Shown one piece after another: positions 16,539 through 24,994 of a stretch of DNA of 64,000 bases. The DNA is from Anaerolineaceae bacterium. Lineage in GTDB: Bacteria; Chloroflexota; Anaerolineae; Anaerolineales; Anaerolineaceae. The translations under genes and the position numbers were made by a program. Every line of letters begins with the position of its first letter. The first letter of the stretch is position 1. The DNA lies in the NCBI GenBank assembly GCA_012839565.1, contig DUMZ01000009.1:1-64000 (forward strand), written 5' to 3'. The notes under the pieces are model-generated. The model ran no database searches. It was not told where the DNA came from and saw nothing but the letters and a program-made list of their open reading frames with translations.

Positions 16539-17481
16539 AAAATCTCTTAGCTATATCGTTTTGATTTTGGTCATGCTCTTTAGTGCTTGCAGTCCGCAGG
16601 CAAAACCTGTCACTTTGGAAGAAGACGCGCAAAAAATGCAAGTCACAGTGAGCATTCTGCCACAAAAGTGGTTCGTTGACCGCATCGCCGGCGATTTAGT
16701 CATCACACAAAACCTGGTTGGTTCGGGTGACAACCCGCACACCTATGAACCTACACCAGGACAAATGGCGCTTTTGGAAAAGAGTGACTTGTATTTCACC
16801 ATCGGCATCGAGTTTGAAGAAGCCTGGATGGACAAGTTGATTGCAACTAACCCAACGATGAAGATCGTTGACTCTTCAGCTGGCATTGAACGTATTCCGA
16901 TGGTTGGTGGACATCACCATCACGATGAAGGTGAGGAACATGATCATGCTGACCATGACCACGGCACAGAAGACGATGAGCACGAAGCTGAAGCTTTGGA
17001 CCCGCACGTTTGGTTTTCGCCTGACAATGCCCGGCAAATCGCGGAGAATATCGCCAATGCGCTGATTGAACAAGACCCCAAAAACGAAAGTAGCTACGCC
17101 AACAATTTAGAAAACTTGCTTGAAGAAATCGCAAATACTGATGAAGAAATAACAAGCATCTTGCAGGATATCACGCGACGGCATTTTATGATCGTGCATC
17201 CCGCCTGGGGATACTTCGCGCACGCCTACGGCCTGCACATGATTCCGGTGGAAATCGGTGGCAATGAACCCGGTCCCGCGGACATGGCGAAAATCCTGGA
17301 AGCTGTCGAAGACTATCAAATCAGCGTGCTTTTTGTTGAAAAAGGCAGCAATATGAGTTTGGCGCAGTCGATTGCCAGGCAGGCAGGTATCAGCGAAATC
17401 ATCGAATGGGACCCCATGGCATACGAATGGGCTGAAAATATGCTGTCTCTGGGCAGAGATTTGCAAAACGCCTTGCACTAA
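16522..17481 (+). CDS. znuA: Zinc ABC transporter substrate-binding lipoprotein
   Basis: 319 residues. A lipoprotein signal (MLFSAC, lipid Cys about residue 22) anchors it outside the membrane. The cluster A-1 (ZnuA/TroA) fold shows the metal histidine in SGDNPHTYEPTP, a long His/Asp/Glu-rich loop (about 128-155, HHHHDEGEEHDHADHDHG) typical of zinc-specific members, then DPHVWFSPDNA, HPAWGYFAHAYGL, and the late acidic region. It captures zinc and delivers it to ZnuB. The start overlaps the regulator by 17 bp; a longer frame from 16447 runs through the regulator and is not used. Confidence 0.94.
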   Translation: MKFTFRKSLSYIVLILVMLFSACSPQAKPVTLEEDAQKMQVTVSILPQKWFVDRIAGDLVITQNLVGSGDNPHTYEPTPGQMALLEKSDLYFTIGIEFEEAWMDKLIATNPTMKIVDSSAGIERIPMVGGHHHHDEGEEHDHADHDHGTEDDEHEAEALDPHVWFSPDNARQIAENIANALIEQDPKNESSYANNLENLLEEIANTDEEITSILQDITRRHFMIVHPAWGYFAHAYGLHMIPVEIGGNEPGPADMAKILEAVEDYQISVLFVEKGSNMSLAQSIARQAGISEIIEWDPMAYEWAENMLSLGRDLQNALH

Positions 17482-17506
17482 TGGGAAGTTTTAAAGGTAT
17501 TGAAAA

Positions 17507-18340
17507 GTGACAGAATCGATGCAGGCACCAACAAAAAGCATTTTAAGAATAGAAGATATGTGGGCGGGCTATGATGGCGAAGCTGTTTTGGAAGACATTC
17601 AATTCGAGATGTTCACGGGCGACTATGTGGGCATCATCGGGCCAAATGGCGGAGGCAAGACAACACTCATCAAGGTCATTTTAGGCTTGCTTCCCGTTAT
17701 GCGCGGAAGTGTGAGCGTGCTGGGGCAAAGTCCTGTGCAGGCGCGCGACCGTTTGGGTTATGTGCCGCAGGTCTCGCGCACGGACAGAGACTTTCCGATT
17801 AGCGTTTGGGATGTGGTGCGCATGGGTCGAGAAAAGGCGGGCTTTTTTGGCGTCAGGTCTTTGTCCGCGCAAGATAAGCAAGCGATTGAGCGCGCACTTG
17901 GTCAGGCTGATGTGCTTGATTTGGCAAAGCGGTCTTTCAATGAACTTTCGGGCGGGCAACGTCAGCGCGTGCTGATTGCCCGTGCCCTGGCCACAAACCC
18001 CGAGATTCTGGTGCTTGACGAACCCACCGCGAACGTCGATGGGCAATCCACCGCGCGCCTTTATGACTTACTCGCCGAACTCAATCAAAGCCTGAGCATT
18101 TTGCTGGTGTCGCATGATCTGATGGCAATCTCCACGCACGTAAAGACTATTGCCTGTGTAAATCGAAAAATGGTCTATCACAACGAAAAAGTTCTCACCC
18201 AGGAAATGATGGACCTGGGATACGAGTGTCCGGTGGAGCTTTTGGCGCATGGCGTACCCCATCGCGTGCTGGCACATCATGACCATGACCACCTTTCATC
18301 GAATATAAGCCATAAGCAAGAGAACAATCAAGATGTTTAA
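17507..18340 (+). CDS. znuC: Zinc ABC transporter ATP-binding protein
   Basis: 277 residues. Walker A GPNGGGKTTLI (about residues 48-58), Q-loop YVPQVSRTDRDFPISVWDVV, signature LSGGQRQRVLIARAL, Walker B ILVLDEPTANVD and the switch histidine in LLVSHDLMAI are complete. The C-terminal tail is histidine-rich (AHHDHDHL), as in several metal transporters. The GTG at 17507 is preferred over the ATG at 17519 because AAGG lies 11 bp before it; the choice is uncertain. The stop overlaps znuB by 8 bp. Confidence 0.94.
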   Translation: MTESMQAPTKSILRIEDMWAGYDGEAVLEDIQFEMFTGDYVGIIGPNGGGKTTLIKVILGLLPVMRGSVSVLGQSPVQARDRLGYVPQVSRTDRDFPISVWDVVRMGREKAGFFGVRSLSAQDKQAIERALGQADVLDLAKRSFNELSGGQRQRVLIARALATNPEILVLDEPTANVDGQSTARLYDLLAELNQSLSILLVSHDLMAISTHVKTIACVNRKMVYHNEKVLTQEMMDLGYECPVELLAHGVPHRVLAHHDHDHLSSNISHKQENNQDV

Positions 18341-19160
18341 TACCTTAGCTGAAATCTTCTCTTATGAATTTATGCAAAACGCTCTTTTGGCAGGGGTACT
18401 GGTAAGCCTTGTCAGTGGCATTATCGGCACTTTGGTGGTGCTGAACCGCATGGTGGGGATTAGTGGCGGCATCGCGCATGCGGCTTATGGTGGCGTGGGC
18501 ATTGCCAGTTACTTTGGTTTTGACCCGGTACTGGGCGCTGTTTTGTTCAGCCTGCTATCATCGGTGACCATGGGCGTAGCACATCGCAAATTGCGCGAAC
18601 GCTCCGACACCATGATAGGCGTTATGTGGGCTGTTGGCATGGCGACAGGTATTATCTTCGTTAGTCTCACGCCAGGATACCGGGCGAATTTGATGTCGTA
18701 TTTGTTCGGCAGTATTTTGGCAGTTTCAAAAGAGGATATTTGGTGGATGGCGGGTATCGCGCTGGCAACGGTGCTGTTTGTGGCGCTTTTTTACCGGCAA
18801 TTGCTGGCCATTTCTTTTGATGAAGAATTTGCCACCGTGCGTAATCTGCCGGTTACGGTACTATCGGTCTTATTGCTCATCATGACCGGTCTTACCGTGG
18901 TTGTCGCGATGCGCGTGGTGGGCTTGATTATGGTTATCGCGCTTTTAACGATACCATCAGCCATTGCCAGTATGTTCTTCAAAGAAATGCGGGTGATTAT
19001 GCTGGTCGCAGTGGGTTTGGGCGTTGTGTTCATTTCCGCTGGTTTGGTGATATCTTTCCTTTCAAACCTCCCTGCAGCCGCGGTAATTATTTTGCTGGCT
19101 GGCTTGGTTTATTTCCTGGCATTTGTCATTAAACGCATTTTACTTAAAACGAAAATATGA
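18333..19160 (+). CDS. znuB: Zinc ABC transporter permease
   Basis: 275 residues with about eight to nine membrane segments, of the ABC-3 metal permease family. Characteristic parts are NRMVGISGGIAHAAYGGVGIA near the N-terminus (about 30-50) and the late VVGLIMVIALLTIPSAIA. It forms the channel of the ZnuABC importer. It is the last gene of the zur-znuACB operon. The stop codon lies within a perfect 14-bp palindrome ATGACAATTGTCAT (19157-19170), which may serve the next gene. Confidence 0.94.
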   Translation: MFNTLAEIFSYEFMQNALLAGVLVSLVSGIIGTLVVLNRMVGISGGIAHAAYGGVGIASYFGFDPVLGAVLFSLLSSVTMGVAHRKLRERSDTMIGVMWAVGMATGIIFVSLTPGYRANLMSYLFGSILAVSKEDIWWMAGIALATVLFVALFYRQLLAISFDEEFATVRNLPVTVLSVLLLIMTGLTVVVAMRVVGLIMVIALLTIPSAIASMFFKEMRVIMLVAVGLGVVFISAGLVISFLSNLPAAAVIILLAGLVYFLAFVIKRILLKTKI

Positions 19161-19236
19161 CAATTGTCATCTCTTTGTGATTTTTATGTAAAATTAAATA
19201 ACCAAATCCTTGACATGGTGTTTACAATTATATAGA
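19157..19236 (+). promoter_or_regulatory. Palindrome and promoter-like elements before the acyltransferase gene
   Basis: The perfect palindrome ATGACAATTGTCAT (19157-19170) overlaps the end of znuB. TTGACA at 19210-19215 is followed 15 bp later by TATAGA (19231-19236), a plausible promoter with a short spacer. The palindrome could be an operator, but no cognate regulator is obvious. Confidence 0.45.
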
Positions 19237-19249
19237 GTGGAATTGCGCT

Positions 19250-20143
19250 ATGAAACTGAAAGACTTTTTGCAGGATGAAGGTTTGGTGCGTCTCGGCAAA
19301 GGTTTGGGGAAGAATCTCTCTTTGCGAGGCATTCGTCGGTTGGCAAATTTTGTCTCCGGCATACTTAACAGGTACCCCAAAAATCAAATGCGAAGGGTGA
19401 TAAAGGGTAACCTTTCGGTTGTTTTAGACGAAGAAGCGAATTCTGATATAATTAACGCACTCAGCAAAGAAGTCATCCGTAACCTGATGTGGACACACGC
19501 AGACTATTTTTATCTCTATCAGCACCCTGAAGAGAGTAAGTCAGCCATCGAATTTTCGTCCAACGCGCTGGAGATGATTGAAGACGTCCGGGAACGTCGC
19601 CAGCCAACGGTCATTTGCGGACCACATTACGGAAACTTTGACATTTTGGGACTTTCGCTCGCCAGAAAGAGTGTGCCGATGATGGTTCTAAGCGTGCCGA
19701 ATCCGCAGGGCACGTATAGCGCGCAAAATGAAATGCGCAACAAATCCGGCATGAATGTCAGACCGATTGACATGAAAGCCATTCGCGACGCAAAAAAGTT
19801 CCTGCTGGAAGGCAACGCCGTTGTTACTGGTATTGACAGACCGGTTGAAGACCCAAAAAATGCCAAGTACAAGCCTTTGTTTTTTGGTAAACCTGCGGCA
19901 TTGCCCGTTTTTTATACGCGATTCGGTCTGGAAGAAGGCGTTAAATTACGGGTAGCCTATTGCAAGCGCAAATCGGACGGGCGATACATTGTAGATTGTA
20001 GTGCGCCCGTGGAAATGCGACAATATGATGATCTTAAAGAAGAATACGAGAAAAACGCGCAAGCGACACTCAGAGAAGCGGAGAAAATCATCCGCAAAGA
20101 ACCTGAACATTGGTTGATGTTACATCCGGTTTGGGAAAATTAA
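19250..20143 (+). CDS. Lysophospholipid acyltransferase of the LpxL/HtrB family
   Basis: 297 residues. The catalytic HxxxxD motif is in CGPHYGNFD (about residues 124-132), and further family blocks are PNPQGTYSAQNEMRNKSGMNV, a basic IDRPVEDPKNAKYKPLFFG segment and the end PEHWLMLHPVWEN. The family transfers acyl chains to lipid A precursors or, in bacteria without lipid A, to phosphatidylinositol mannosides and related lipids. The gene is followed 29 bp later by a CDP-alcohol phosphotransferase, so both probably build the same glycerolipid or glycolipid at the inner membrane. No lipid A genes are in the window, so the exact acceptor is open. Confidence 0.85.
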   Translation: MKLKDFLQDEGLVRLGKGLGKNLSLRGIRRLANFVSGILNRYPKNQMRRVIKGNLSVVLDEEANSDIINALSKEVIRNLMWTHADYFYLYQHPEESKSAIEFSSNALEMIEDVRERRQPTVICGPHYGNFDILGLSLARKSVPMMVLSVPNPQGTYSAQNEMRNKSGMNVRPIDMKAIRDAKKFLLEGNAVVTGIDRPVEDPKNAKYKPLFFGKPAALPVFYTRFGLEEGVKLRVAYCKRKSDGRYIVDCSAPVEMRQYDDLKEEYEKNAQATLREAEKIIRKEPEHWLMLHPVWEN

Positions 20144-20172
20144 ACGCGATTCGAAACGAAAGCTGGTGTAAG

Positions 20173-21027
20173 ATGACAAAAGAACAAACAAGAACTGAAA
20201 ACGATAAACGCACAAATGATATTTTATTAGGTCCGCTGGAAAGACCGGCCTTAGCTTTCTTTGCCAAACATATGCCCATGTGGGTCAATTCCGACATGTT
20301 AACTATCTTTGCGCTTTTTGGCGCGGCAATGATTTTTTTGGCATATTTTTTGGCGGGTCAAGCCGGCGACTTGAAAGGCAATGGCTATTTGTTCCTGGTT
20401 AATCTTGGCTTGTTTATCCATTGGTTTGGTGACAGTCTGGATGGCACCCTGGCACGCTATCGCCATCACGAACGCCCCAACTATGGATACTACACCGACC
20501 ACGCCCTGGACGGTTTGGCGTCGGTAATGATCTTTATGGGTATCGGCTTAAGTGGACTTGCTGATTTTAAGGTCACCATGTTTGCTTTGGTGACCTGGCT
20601 TTTGGTGATGATGCAAGTCTTTTTGAAAACACATGCCACCGGCACGTTTGAGATGACAAGTGCCAAGATCGGCCCAACAGAAATCCGTGTACTCCTGGCG
20701 ATCTTGAACACGGTGATTTATTTCACCGGAGCGGGTCAGCCATTGGCAGTCCTTGAGTTGCGAGGTTTGACCATCAGTTTCACGCCCGGTACAATTGTTC
20801 TGGCAGTAGTTTCCATTGTATTTTTGGTTTACTACATTTACCAAGTGGTTACCACTGGAAGCAAACTCTCGGCCGAAGACCTTGAAGCCTTAAAAGTAAA
20901 GAACACGGAACGCGCCCGAAAAGGCATCGTGAGCCAAATGGAACTTGACCGCCGCGAAAAAGAAAAGAAACTCGCCAGCCAACAAAAACCGAAAACCTTA
21001 CTGGACTTATTCAGCAAGCCTGATTAA
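20173..21027 (+). CDS. CDP-alcohol phosphatidyltransferase family membrane protein
   Basis: 284 residues with several membrane segments. The family motif is complete: GDSLDGTLARYRHH followed by GYYTDHALD (about residues 100-128), i.e. DxxDGxxAR with the later GxxxDxxxD. The family makes phospholipid headgroup linkages from CDP-diacylglycerol or CDP-alcohols. The C-terminus (about 240-284) is soluble and Lys/Glu-rich. The start at 20173 is chosen because the family similarity begins soon after it; a frame from 20110 would overlap the acyltransferase. Substrate cannot be told from sequence alone; pairing with an acyltransferase suggests a membrane-lipid pathway. Confidence 0.88.
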   Translation: MTKEQTRTENDKRTNDILLGPLERPALAFFAKHMPMWVNSDMLTIFALFGAAMIFLAYFLAGQAGDLKGNGYLFLVNLGLFIHWFGDSLDGTLARYRHHERPNYGYYTDHALDGLASVMIFMGIGLSGLADFKVTMFALVTWLLVMMQVFLKTHATGTFEMTSAKIGPTEIRVLLAILNTVIYFTGAGQPLAVLELRGLTISFTPGTIVLAVVSIVFLVYYIYQVVTTGSKLSAEDLEALKVKNTERARKGIVSQMELDRREKEKKLASQQKPKTLLDLFSKPD

Positions 21028-21047
21028 TCCATGATTAGTTTGTTTAG

Positions 21048-21082
21048 AAATAAAGGCTGCCTTCAGGTAGCCTTTATTTTTT
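21048..21082 (+). terminator. Terminator after the lipid genes
   Basis: AAATAAAGGCT (21048-21058) pairs with AGCCTTTATTT (21069-21079) and is followed by TTT. It sits between convergent genes and is A-rich on the left, so it may act in both directions. Confidence 0.8.
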
Positions 21083-21092
21083 AGCAGTTCAT

Positions 21093-22070
21093 TTATTTGC
21101 TATCTGCTGGATAGCGCGTTGCGTGTATTGATGGAGCAATAGCCTGAAGTTCAGGTAAACGCGCGCCTAAAGGGGAAGGTATAATCCGGGGCATTTCGTC
21201 AAGCCCCAAGCCAGTGCTTTGCTGCGCGGCTTTGAATACGGGTTCACTAAAGATTTCACCAGCCAACGAAGCAGGAAAGCCCAAAATAATAGCCTCCGGT
21301 CGCAATAAATGGATATATGGCGCCAAATGATGCCCCAGGCTTGTTCCCGCTTTGCCAAGAATTTCTATGGCGTAGGGGTCGTCGTTGCGGGCAGCGTTGA
21401 TAATTTGATAGACAGTTACCTGTGGGTCCCAGTGGCTGGCTTGTGTCGCGAGAGCTTGCCGAACCATGCCAACAGAGCTGCATTGTTCGTTGAGCGTAAG
21501 TGGGCCTTCGCCACTCGTATCACTTTCCTGACAGAGCCTGACACGGCCAACTGCCCCGGCATGGGGGTTGCTGGGACTAAATATCTTACCCTGGGCACTA
21601 AAGGCCATACTAAGGTTGTGTCCCAGGTCGATGAAAACAAAATCGCGCAGGTCCTGGGCAGCGCCAAATAGTTTTTCTGCCTGTGCGCCGGCAACAGCAT
21701 TTTTTTCAACAAAAACGGGCAGGTTAAAAAGCAGCTGTAACTGGGATTTTAATGGTTCGTTTTTCCAGGCAGGAAAATCGCGCGAACTGATCAAGATACC
21801 TTGCTGGGCGTCATAGTTACCGGCAATTGATACGGAAACGCGTTCGGGCAAAGGGAGATGTTGGGCGCGGGCGAGGTTGAGCAGCTTGTCGCTGTGCTGG
21901 GAGATAAGCGCCAGAAAGCTTTGGAAGCTTTGATTGACCTCAGGTTTAAAACTGATGCGTTCGCTGATGATGCCAGACTGATTGCCGTAAACAAGGATAG
22001 TTTCTTCAGCGGTGATATTCATACCAAGGATGTAATTAGCGTAGGCACCGGCTTTTTGTGCTTGTAACAT
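21093..22070 (-). CDS. Divergent ROK-family protein lacking HTH and zinc motif
   Basis: 325 residues with the ROK (repressor/ORF/kinase) domain order: a strand-rich start (YILGMNITAEETILVYG), VSVSIAGNYD, the sugar-pocket-like FVEKNAVAGAQAEKLFG, then FVFIDLGHNLSMAF and a C-terminal PEAIILGF segment. There is no N-terminal DNA-binding helix-turn-helix. The phosphate motif that normally reads GTGIG is DLGHNLS, and the usual cysteine zinc cluster (CxCGxxGCxE) is missing. A normal sugar-kinase activity therefore looks doubtful; a sugar-binding or degenerate role is possible. The start is uncertain; a later Met at residue 17 is an alternative. Confidence 0.72.
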   Translation of the reverse strand: MLQAQKAGAYANYILGMNITAEETILVYGNQSGIISERISFKPEVNQSFQSFLALISQHSDKLLNLARAQHLPLPERVSVSIAGNYDAQQGILISSRDFPAWKNEPLKSQLQLLFNLPVFVEKNAVAGAQAEKLFGAAQDLRDFVFIDLGHNLSMAFSAQGKIFSPSNPHAGAVGRVRLCQESDTSGEGPLTLNEQCSSVGMVRQALATQASHWDPQVTVYQIINAARNDDPYAIEILGKAGTSLGHHLAPYIHLLRPEAIILGFPASLAGEIFSEPVFKAAQQSTGLGLDEMPRIIPSPLGARLPELQAIAPSIHATRYPADSK

Positions 22071-22174
22071 AGTAATTATTATAGCCGTAATCCCATATTA
22101 GAGCGTTTTTTTATTATCTTTTTTTAACGCAAATATTCGTTACATTAATCACCTTGAAATTTGATGCATACTAC

Positions 22175-22259
22175 TTGACAAGCTAAAAATTATTCGTAAA
22201 ATAATAGACAGATAAATTAACTACTGTCTACTAGTGGACTGCGTGTAGAGAGTTATCTG
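22175..22259 (+). promoter_or_regulatory. Promoter and candidate operator of the TetR gene
   Basis: TTGACA (22175-22180), a 16-bp spacer and TAAAAT (22197-22202) precede an exact inverted repeat TAGACAG (22205-22211) / CTGTCTA (22224-22230), placed where transcription would start. A second inverted pair, CAGATAA (22209-22215) / TTATCTG (22253-22259), overlaps it. Autoregulation by the TetR protein just downstream is the likely meaning. Confidence 0.6.
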
Positions 22260-22277
22260 GCGACAAAGGAGAAAACA

Positions 22278-23081
22278 ATGGCACGTAAGGACGATAGAAG
22301 AATACAAAGAACACGAAAATTGCTTCGCGAAAGTATGCTTGAACTCATTCTCGACAGAGGGTATGACGACATCAGCATTCAGGATGTCACCGACCATGCT
22401 AACTTAGGTCGGGCAACTTTCTATCTGCACTATCGCGAGAAAGACGAGCTCTTTCGTGATGTGCTTCTAAGCATGGCTGAAGAGTTTTTAGCAACCTTGC
22501 CCAAGCAAGATAAGAAAAGCGATCAGACACTCAACACAAAGAAACTGGAGATGCTTTTCAGTTACGTTGAAGATCGTTTTGATTTTTATCGCATCGTCAA
22601 CATGGGACGCAGCGCGATATTGACATCCGCGATTGTAGCTGAATTGATTAAAGAGAACTTCAAGGTCTTTTCAACAACTGGAATGGAAACCTACGAAAGC
22701 ATCACCGGCATACCTACAGATTTTCTATTAAGTTTTAACGCCAGCACCTTAAAGAGCACACTCTTTTGGTGGCTCGAAAACGATATGCCCTACACCGCTG
22801 CCGAGATGGCAGAAATGTATACAAAGGTGAGTTTCTTTACGAATTTCCAAATTTTGCGGGCTGGGAAAGATATGGAACTGCAAAAAGCCGAATCCAACGA
22901 CCCAGGCAAAGCATCCGAACAAGAAGCCCAAAACCAAGATAAAGCGCAGTCTGATACCAAAGAAAACGCGCCCAAAAAGGAAAACAAAAAGGCGTCAAAG
23001 AAAAAAGACGCTAACAAATCTGAGGAACTTGTGCAGGAGGAGCCATCGCCTGAAAGCGAAGCACCAGAATCAGACCAGTAA
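22278..23081 (+). CDS. TetR/AcrR-family regulator with long charged C-terminal tail
   Basis: 267 residues. The N-terminal helix-turn-helix reads DISIQDVTDHANLGRATFYLHYREKDELF (about 28-57), typical of TetR proteins. A helical ligand/dimer domain runs to about 200. The last 60 residues are almost entirely Lys, Glu, Ser, Pro, Asp and Gln (for example KKENKKASKKKD), an intrinsically disordered tail not usual in the family. ATG with AAAGGAG upstream. The following radical SAM gene begins 101 bp later and may be a target. A palindrome overlaps the promoter at 22205-22230. Confidence 0.88.
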   Translation: MARKDDRRIQRTRKLLRESMLELILDRGYDDISIQDVTDHANLGRATFYLHYREKDELFRDVLLSMAEEFLATLPKQDKKSDQTLNTKKLEMLFSYVEDRFDFYRIVNMGRSAILTSAIVAELIKENFKVFSTTGMETYESITGIPTDFLLSFNASTLKSTLFWWLENDMPYTAAEMAEMYTKVSFFTNFQILRAGKDMELQKAESNDPGKASEQEAQNQDKAQSDTKENAPKKENKKASKKKDANKSEELVQEEPSPESEAPESDQ

Positions 23082-23182
23082 AAATTAAATAAGGCACATA
23101 AGCCACGGGGATTGAAGAACTTTACCACCGCAAGGCATATAGCCACGCGAGATTAGTTAATATTTAAAAAAAAGGATTAAGC

Positions 23183-24664
23183 ATGAAAATCTTGATGATT
23201 TACCCCGAATTCCCCGACACTTTTTGGAGCTTCAAGCACGCTTTGAGCTTCATCCGAAAAAAAGCGTCCTCACCCCCCTTAGGGCTTTTAACCATCGCGG
23301 GGCTTTTTCCGCAAAGCTGGGAAAAGCGCCTGATAGATATGAACGTCGAAAAACTCCGCGATAAAGACATTCAATGGGCGGATATGGTCTTTATCAGCGC
23401 CATGACCGTGCAGCGCAGTTCATCGGTAAAGGTGATTGAGCGCGTAAACGCTATGGGCAAGCCGATCGTGGCCGGTGGTCCCCTGTTTACCATGGATCCA
23501 GACGCTTTCCCAACGGTTGACCATCTCGTTTTGAACGAGGGGGAGATTACCATCCCCATGTTTTTGGCGGACCTGGAAAAAGGGCAAGCCAAAAGCCGCT
23601 ACGAAACCAGCGAATATGCAGATATCACCCAAACGCCCATTCCCGACTGGTCGTTGATAAAACTGAATAAATATGACTCGATGAGCATACAATACACGCG
23701 GGGCTGTCCGTTTGCCTGTGATTTCTGTAACGTCACCGCGCTTTTGGGGCGAAGGATGCGCCTTAAAACAACCGAGCAGTTCATCGCTGAGCTCGACTCG
23801 TTATATGAACTGGGCTGGCGACGGAATATCTTTATCGTAGATGATAACTTTATCGGTAACAAACGCATTTTGAAGCAAGAACTGCTTCCCGCACTGATTA
23901 AGTGGCGCGAAGGCAAGAAAGGCTGCCTGTTCCTGACCGAAGCCAGTATCAACCTCGCCGATGACGAAGAGCTTATCGACATGATGGTACAAGCCGGCTT
24001 TACACAGGTCTTTATCGGTATCGAAACACCCGAAGAAGACAGTCTGGCAGAGTGTGGCAAGGGTCAAAACCGCAACCGCGACTTGCTAAGCAACGTACAC
24101 AAGCTGCAAAAGGGTGGATTGCAGGTGATGGGTGGCTTTATTGTTGGTTTCGACAATGACAATGAAGGCACCTTCCAGCGCCAGATTGACTTTATTCAAA
24201 AGTCGGGCATTGTCACGGCGATGGTCGGTTTGTTGCAGGCGCCTGTCGGAACTGAACTCTATGAACGCATGGAGCGCGAAGGACGCCTGAAGGCGCAGGA
24301 TTATTCGGGCGATAATGTGGACGGCGAAACGAATATCGTGCCCGTTATGGAGCCTAAAAAGCTAAAGAAGGGATACCGCAAGATTCTCGATACCATCTAC
24401 TCCGCAAAAGGCTTTACGGACCGCGTGATTACCTTTTTGAAGACTTACAAACCGCGCCGACATCCGGTAACGCTTGAGTTTCAGGAAATCATGGCGCTGT
24501 TCAGGTCGATATGGGAGATTGGCATCAAAAGCAAGGAACGTATCCATTACTGGCGTTTGTTCTTCTGGTCGCTGTTCAACGATATTCGCAAATTCCCCCT
24601 GGCGATTACCTTTTCGATTTATGGCTACCACTTTAGAAAGGTCAATGCCTTGCACGTGTCGTAA
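23183..24664 (+). CDS. B12-binding-domain radical SAM protein (DUF4070 type)
   Basis: 493 residues. A cobalamin-binding-like N-terminal domain (about 1-150) starts MKILMIYPEFPDTFWSF; the radical SAM core has CPFACDFCN (CxxxCxxC, about residues 176-183) and FIVDDNFIGNK, GIETPEEDSL and GGFIVGFDND as later strands. The C-terminal 140 residues match the DUF4070 extension found with HpnP-like methylases and related enzymes. Such proteins use SAM and often cobalamin for radical methylation or rearrangement of lipids or cofactors. No partner gene reveals the substrate. It follows the TetR gene with no terminator between. ATG with AAAGGA upstream. Confidence 0.9.
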   Translation: MKILMIYPEFPDTFWSFKHALSFIRKKASSPPLGLLTIAGLFPQSWEKRLIDMNVEKLRDKDIQWADMVFISAMTVQRSSSVKVIERVNAMGKPIVAGGPLFTMDPDAFPTVDHLVLNEGEITIPMFLADLEKGQAKSRYETSEYADITQTPIPDWSLIKLNKYDSMSIQYTRGCPFACDFCNVTALLGRRMRLKTTEQFIAELDSLYELGWRRNIFIVDDNFIGNKRILKQELLPALIKWREGKKGCLFLTEASINLADDEELIDMMVQAGFTQVFIGIETPEEDSLAECGKGQNRNRDLLSNVHKLQKGGLQVMGGFIVGFDNDNEGTFQRQIDFIQKSGIVTAMVGLLQAPVGTELYERMEREGRLKAQDYSGDNVDGETNIVPVMEPKKLKKGYRKILDTIYSAKGFTDRVITFLKTYKPRRHPVTLEFQEIMALFRSIWEIGIKSKERIHYWRLFFWSLFNDIRKFPLAITFSIYGYHFRKVNALHVS

Positions 24665-24684
24665 ACCTGGCAATGAACCATGGA

Positions 24685-24738
24685 CATGGTCAGGAAACTA
24701 TATCCGAACGGGAGTTCAATCGTGGTCTCCTGACCACG
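24685..24738. repeat. REPIN-like inverted pair of hairpins (copy 4)
   Basis: A degenerate copy CATGGTCAGGAAACTATAT (24685-24703) and the intact opposite-orientation copy CGTGGTCTCCTGACCACG (24721-24738), with the same inverted arrangement as copies 1 and 2. Beyond these, the gap 24665-24994 holds the terminator at 24797-24828 and an inverted repeat at 24959-24978; nothing in it looks coding. Confidence 0.7.
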
Positions 24739-24796
24739 AGAAGCATCACAAGTAGAAGTCTGTAAAACCAAGTCATACTGAAAAATTTAAAACCCT

Positions 24797-24828
24797 AAAG
24801 CCGCTGAGTGAAAACAGCGGCTTTTTTG
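24797..24828 (+). terminator. Terminator after the radical SAM gene
   Basis: AAGCCGCTG (24798-24806) pairs exactly with CAGCGGCTT (24815-24823), followed by TTTT. It separates chromosomal genes from the virion cassette. Confidence 0.9.
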
Positions 24829-24958
24829 CGTTTACCCTAAATATGCCAAAATTCAGCAACTGAATGTTAAAGAAACTTCCACTTTCTTGCATTTTGGGGG
24901 TCGGATTTCCACTTTTGACACTTTCTTTTTTTGTTTTTCTCTGCTACACTTATCGACA

Positions 24959-24978
24959 TATAGAACAAATATTCTATA
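24959..24978 (+). promoter_or_regulatory. Inverted repeat just before the virion cassette
   Basis: TATAGAA (24959-24965) and TTCTATA (24972-24978) form an exact 7-bp inverted repeat directly ahead of AAAGGAG and the first cassette ATG. A TTGACA at 24915-24920 lies too far from the TACACT at 24945-24950 (24 bp) for an ordinary promoter. The repeat could be an operator or part of an activator-dependent promoter. Confidence 0.4.
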
Positions 24979-24994
24979 AAGGAGAAAGCGTAAG

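Noticed and set aside
24915..24950. TTGACA/TACACT promoter for the virion cassette
   Set aside because: The 24-bp spacer is too long for a normal sigma-70 promoter.
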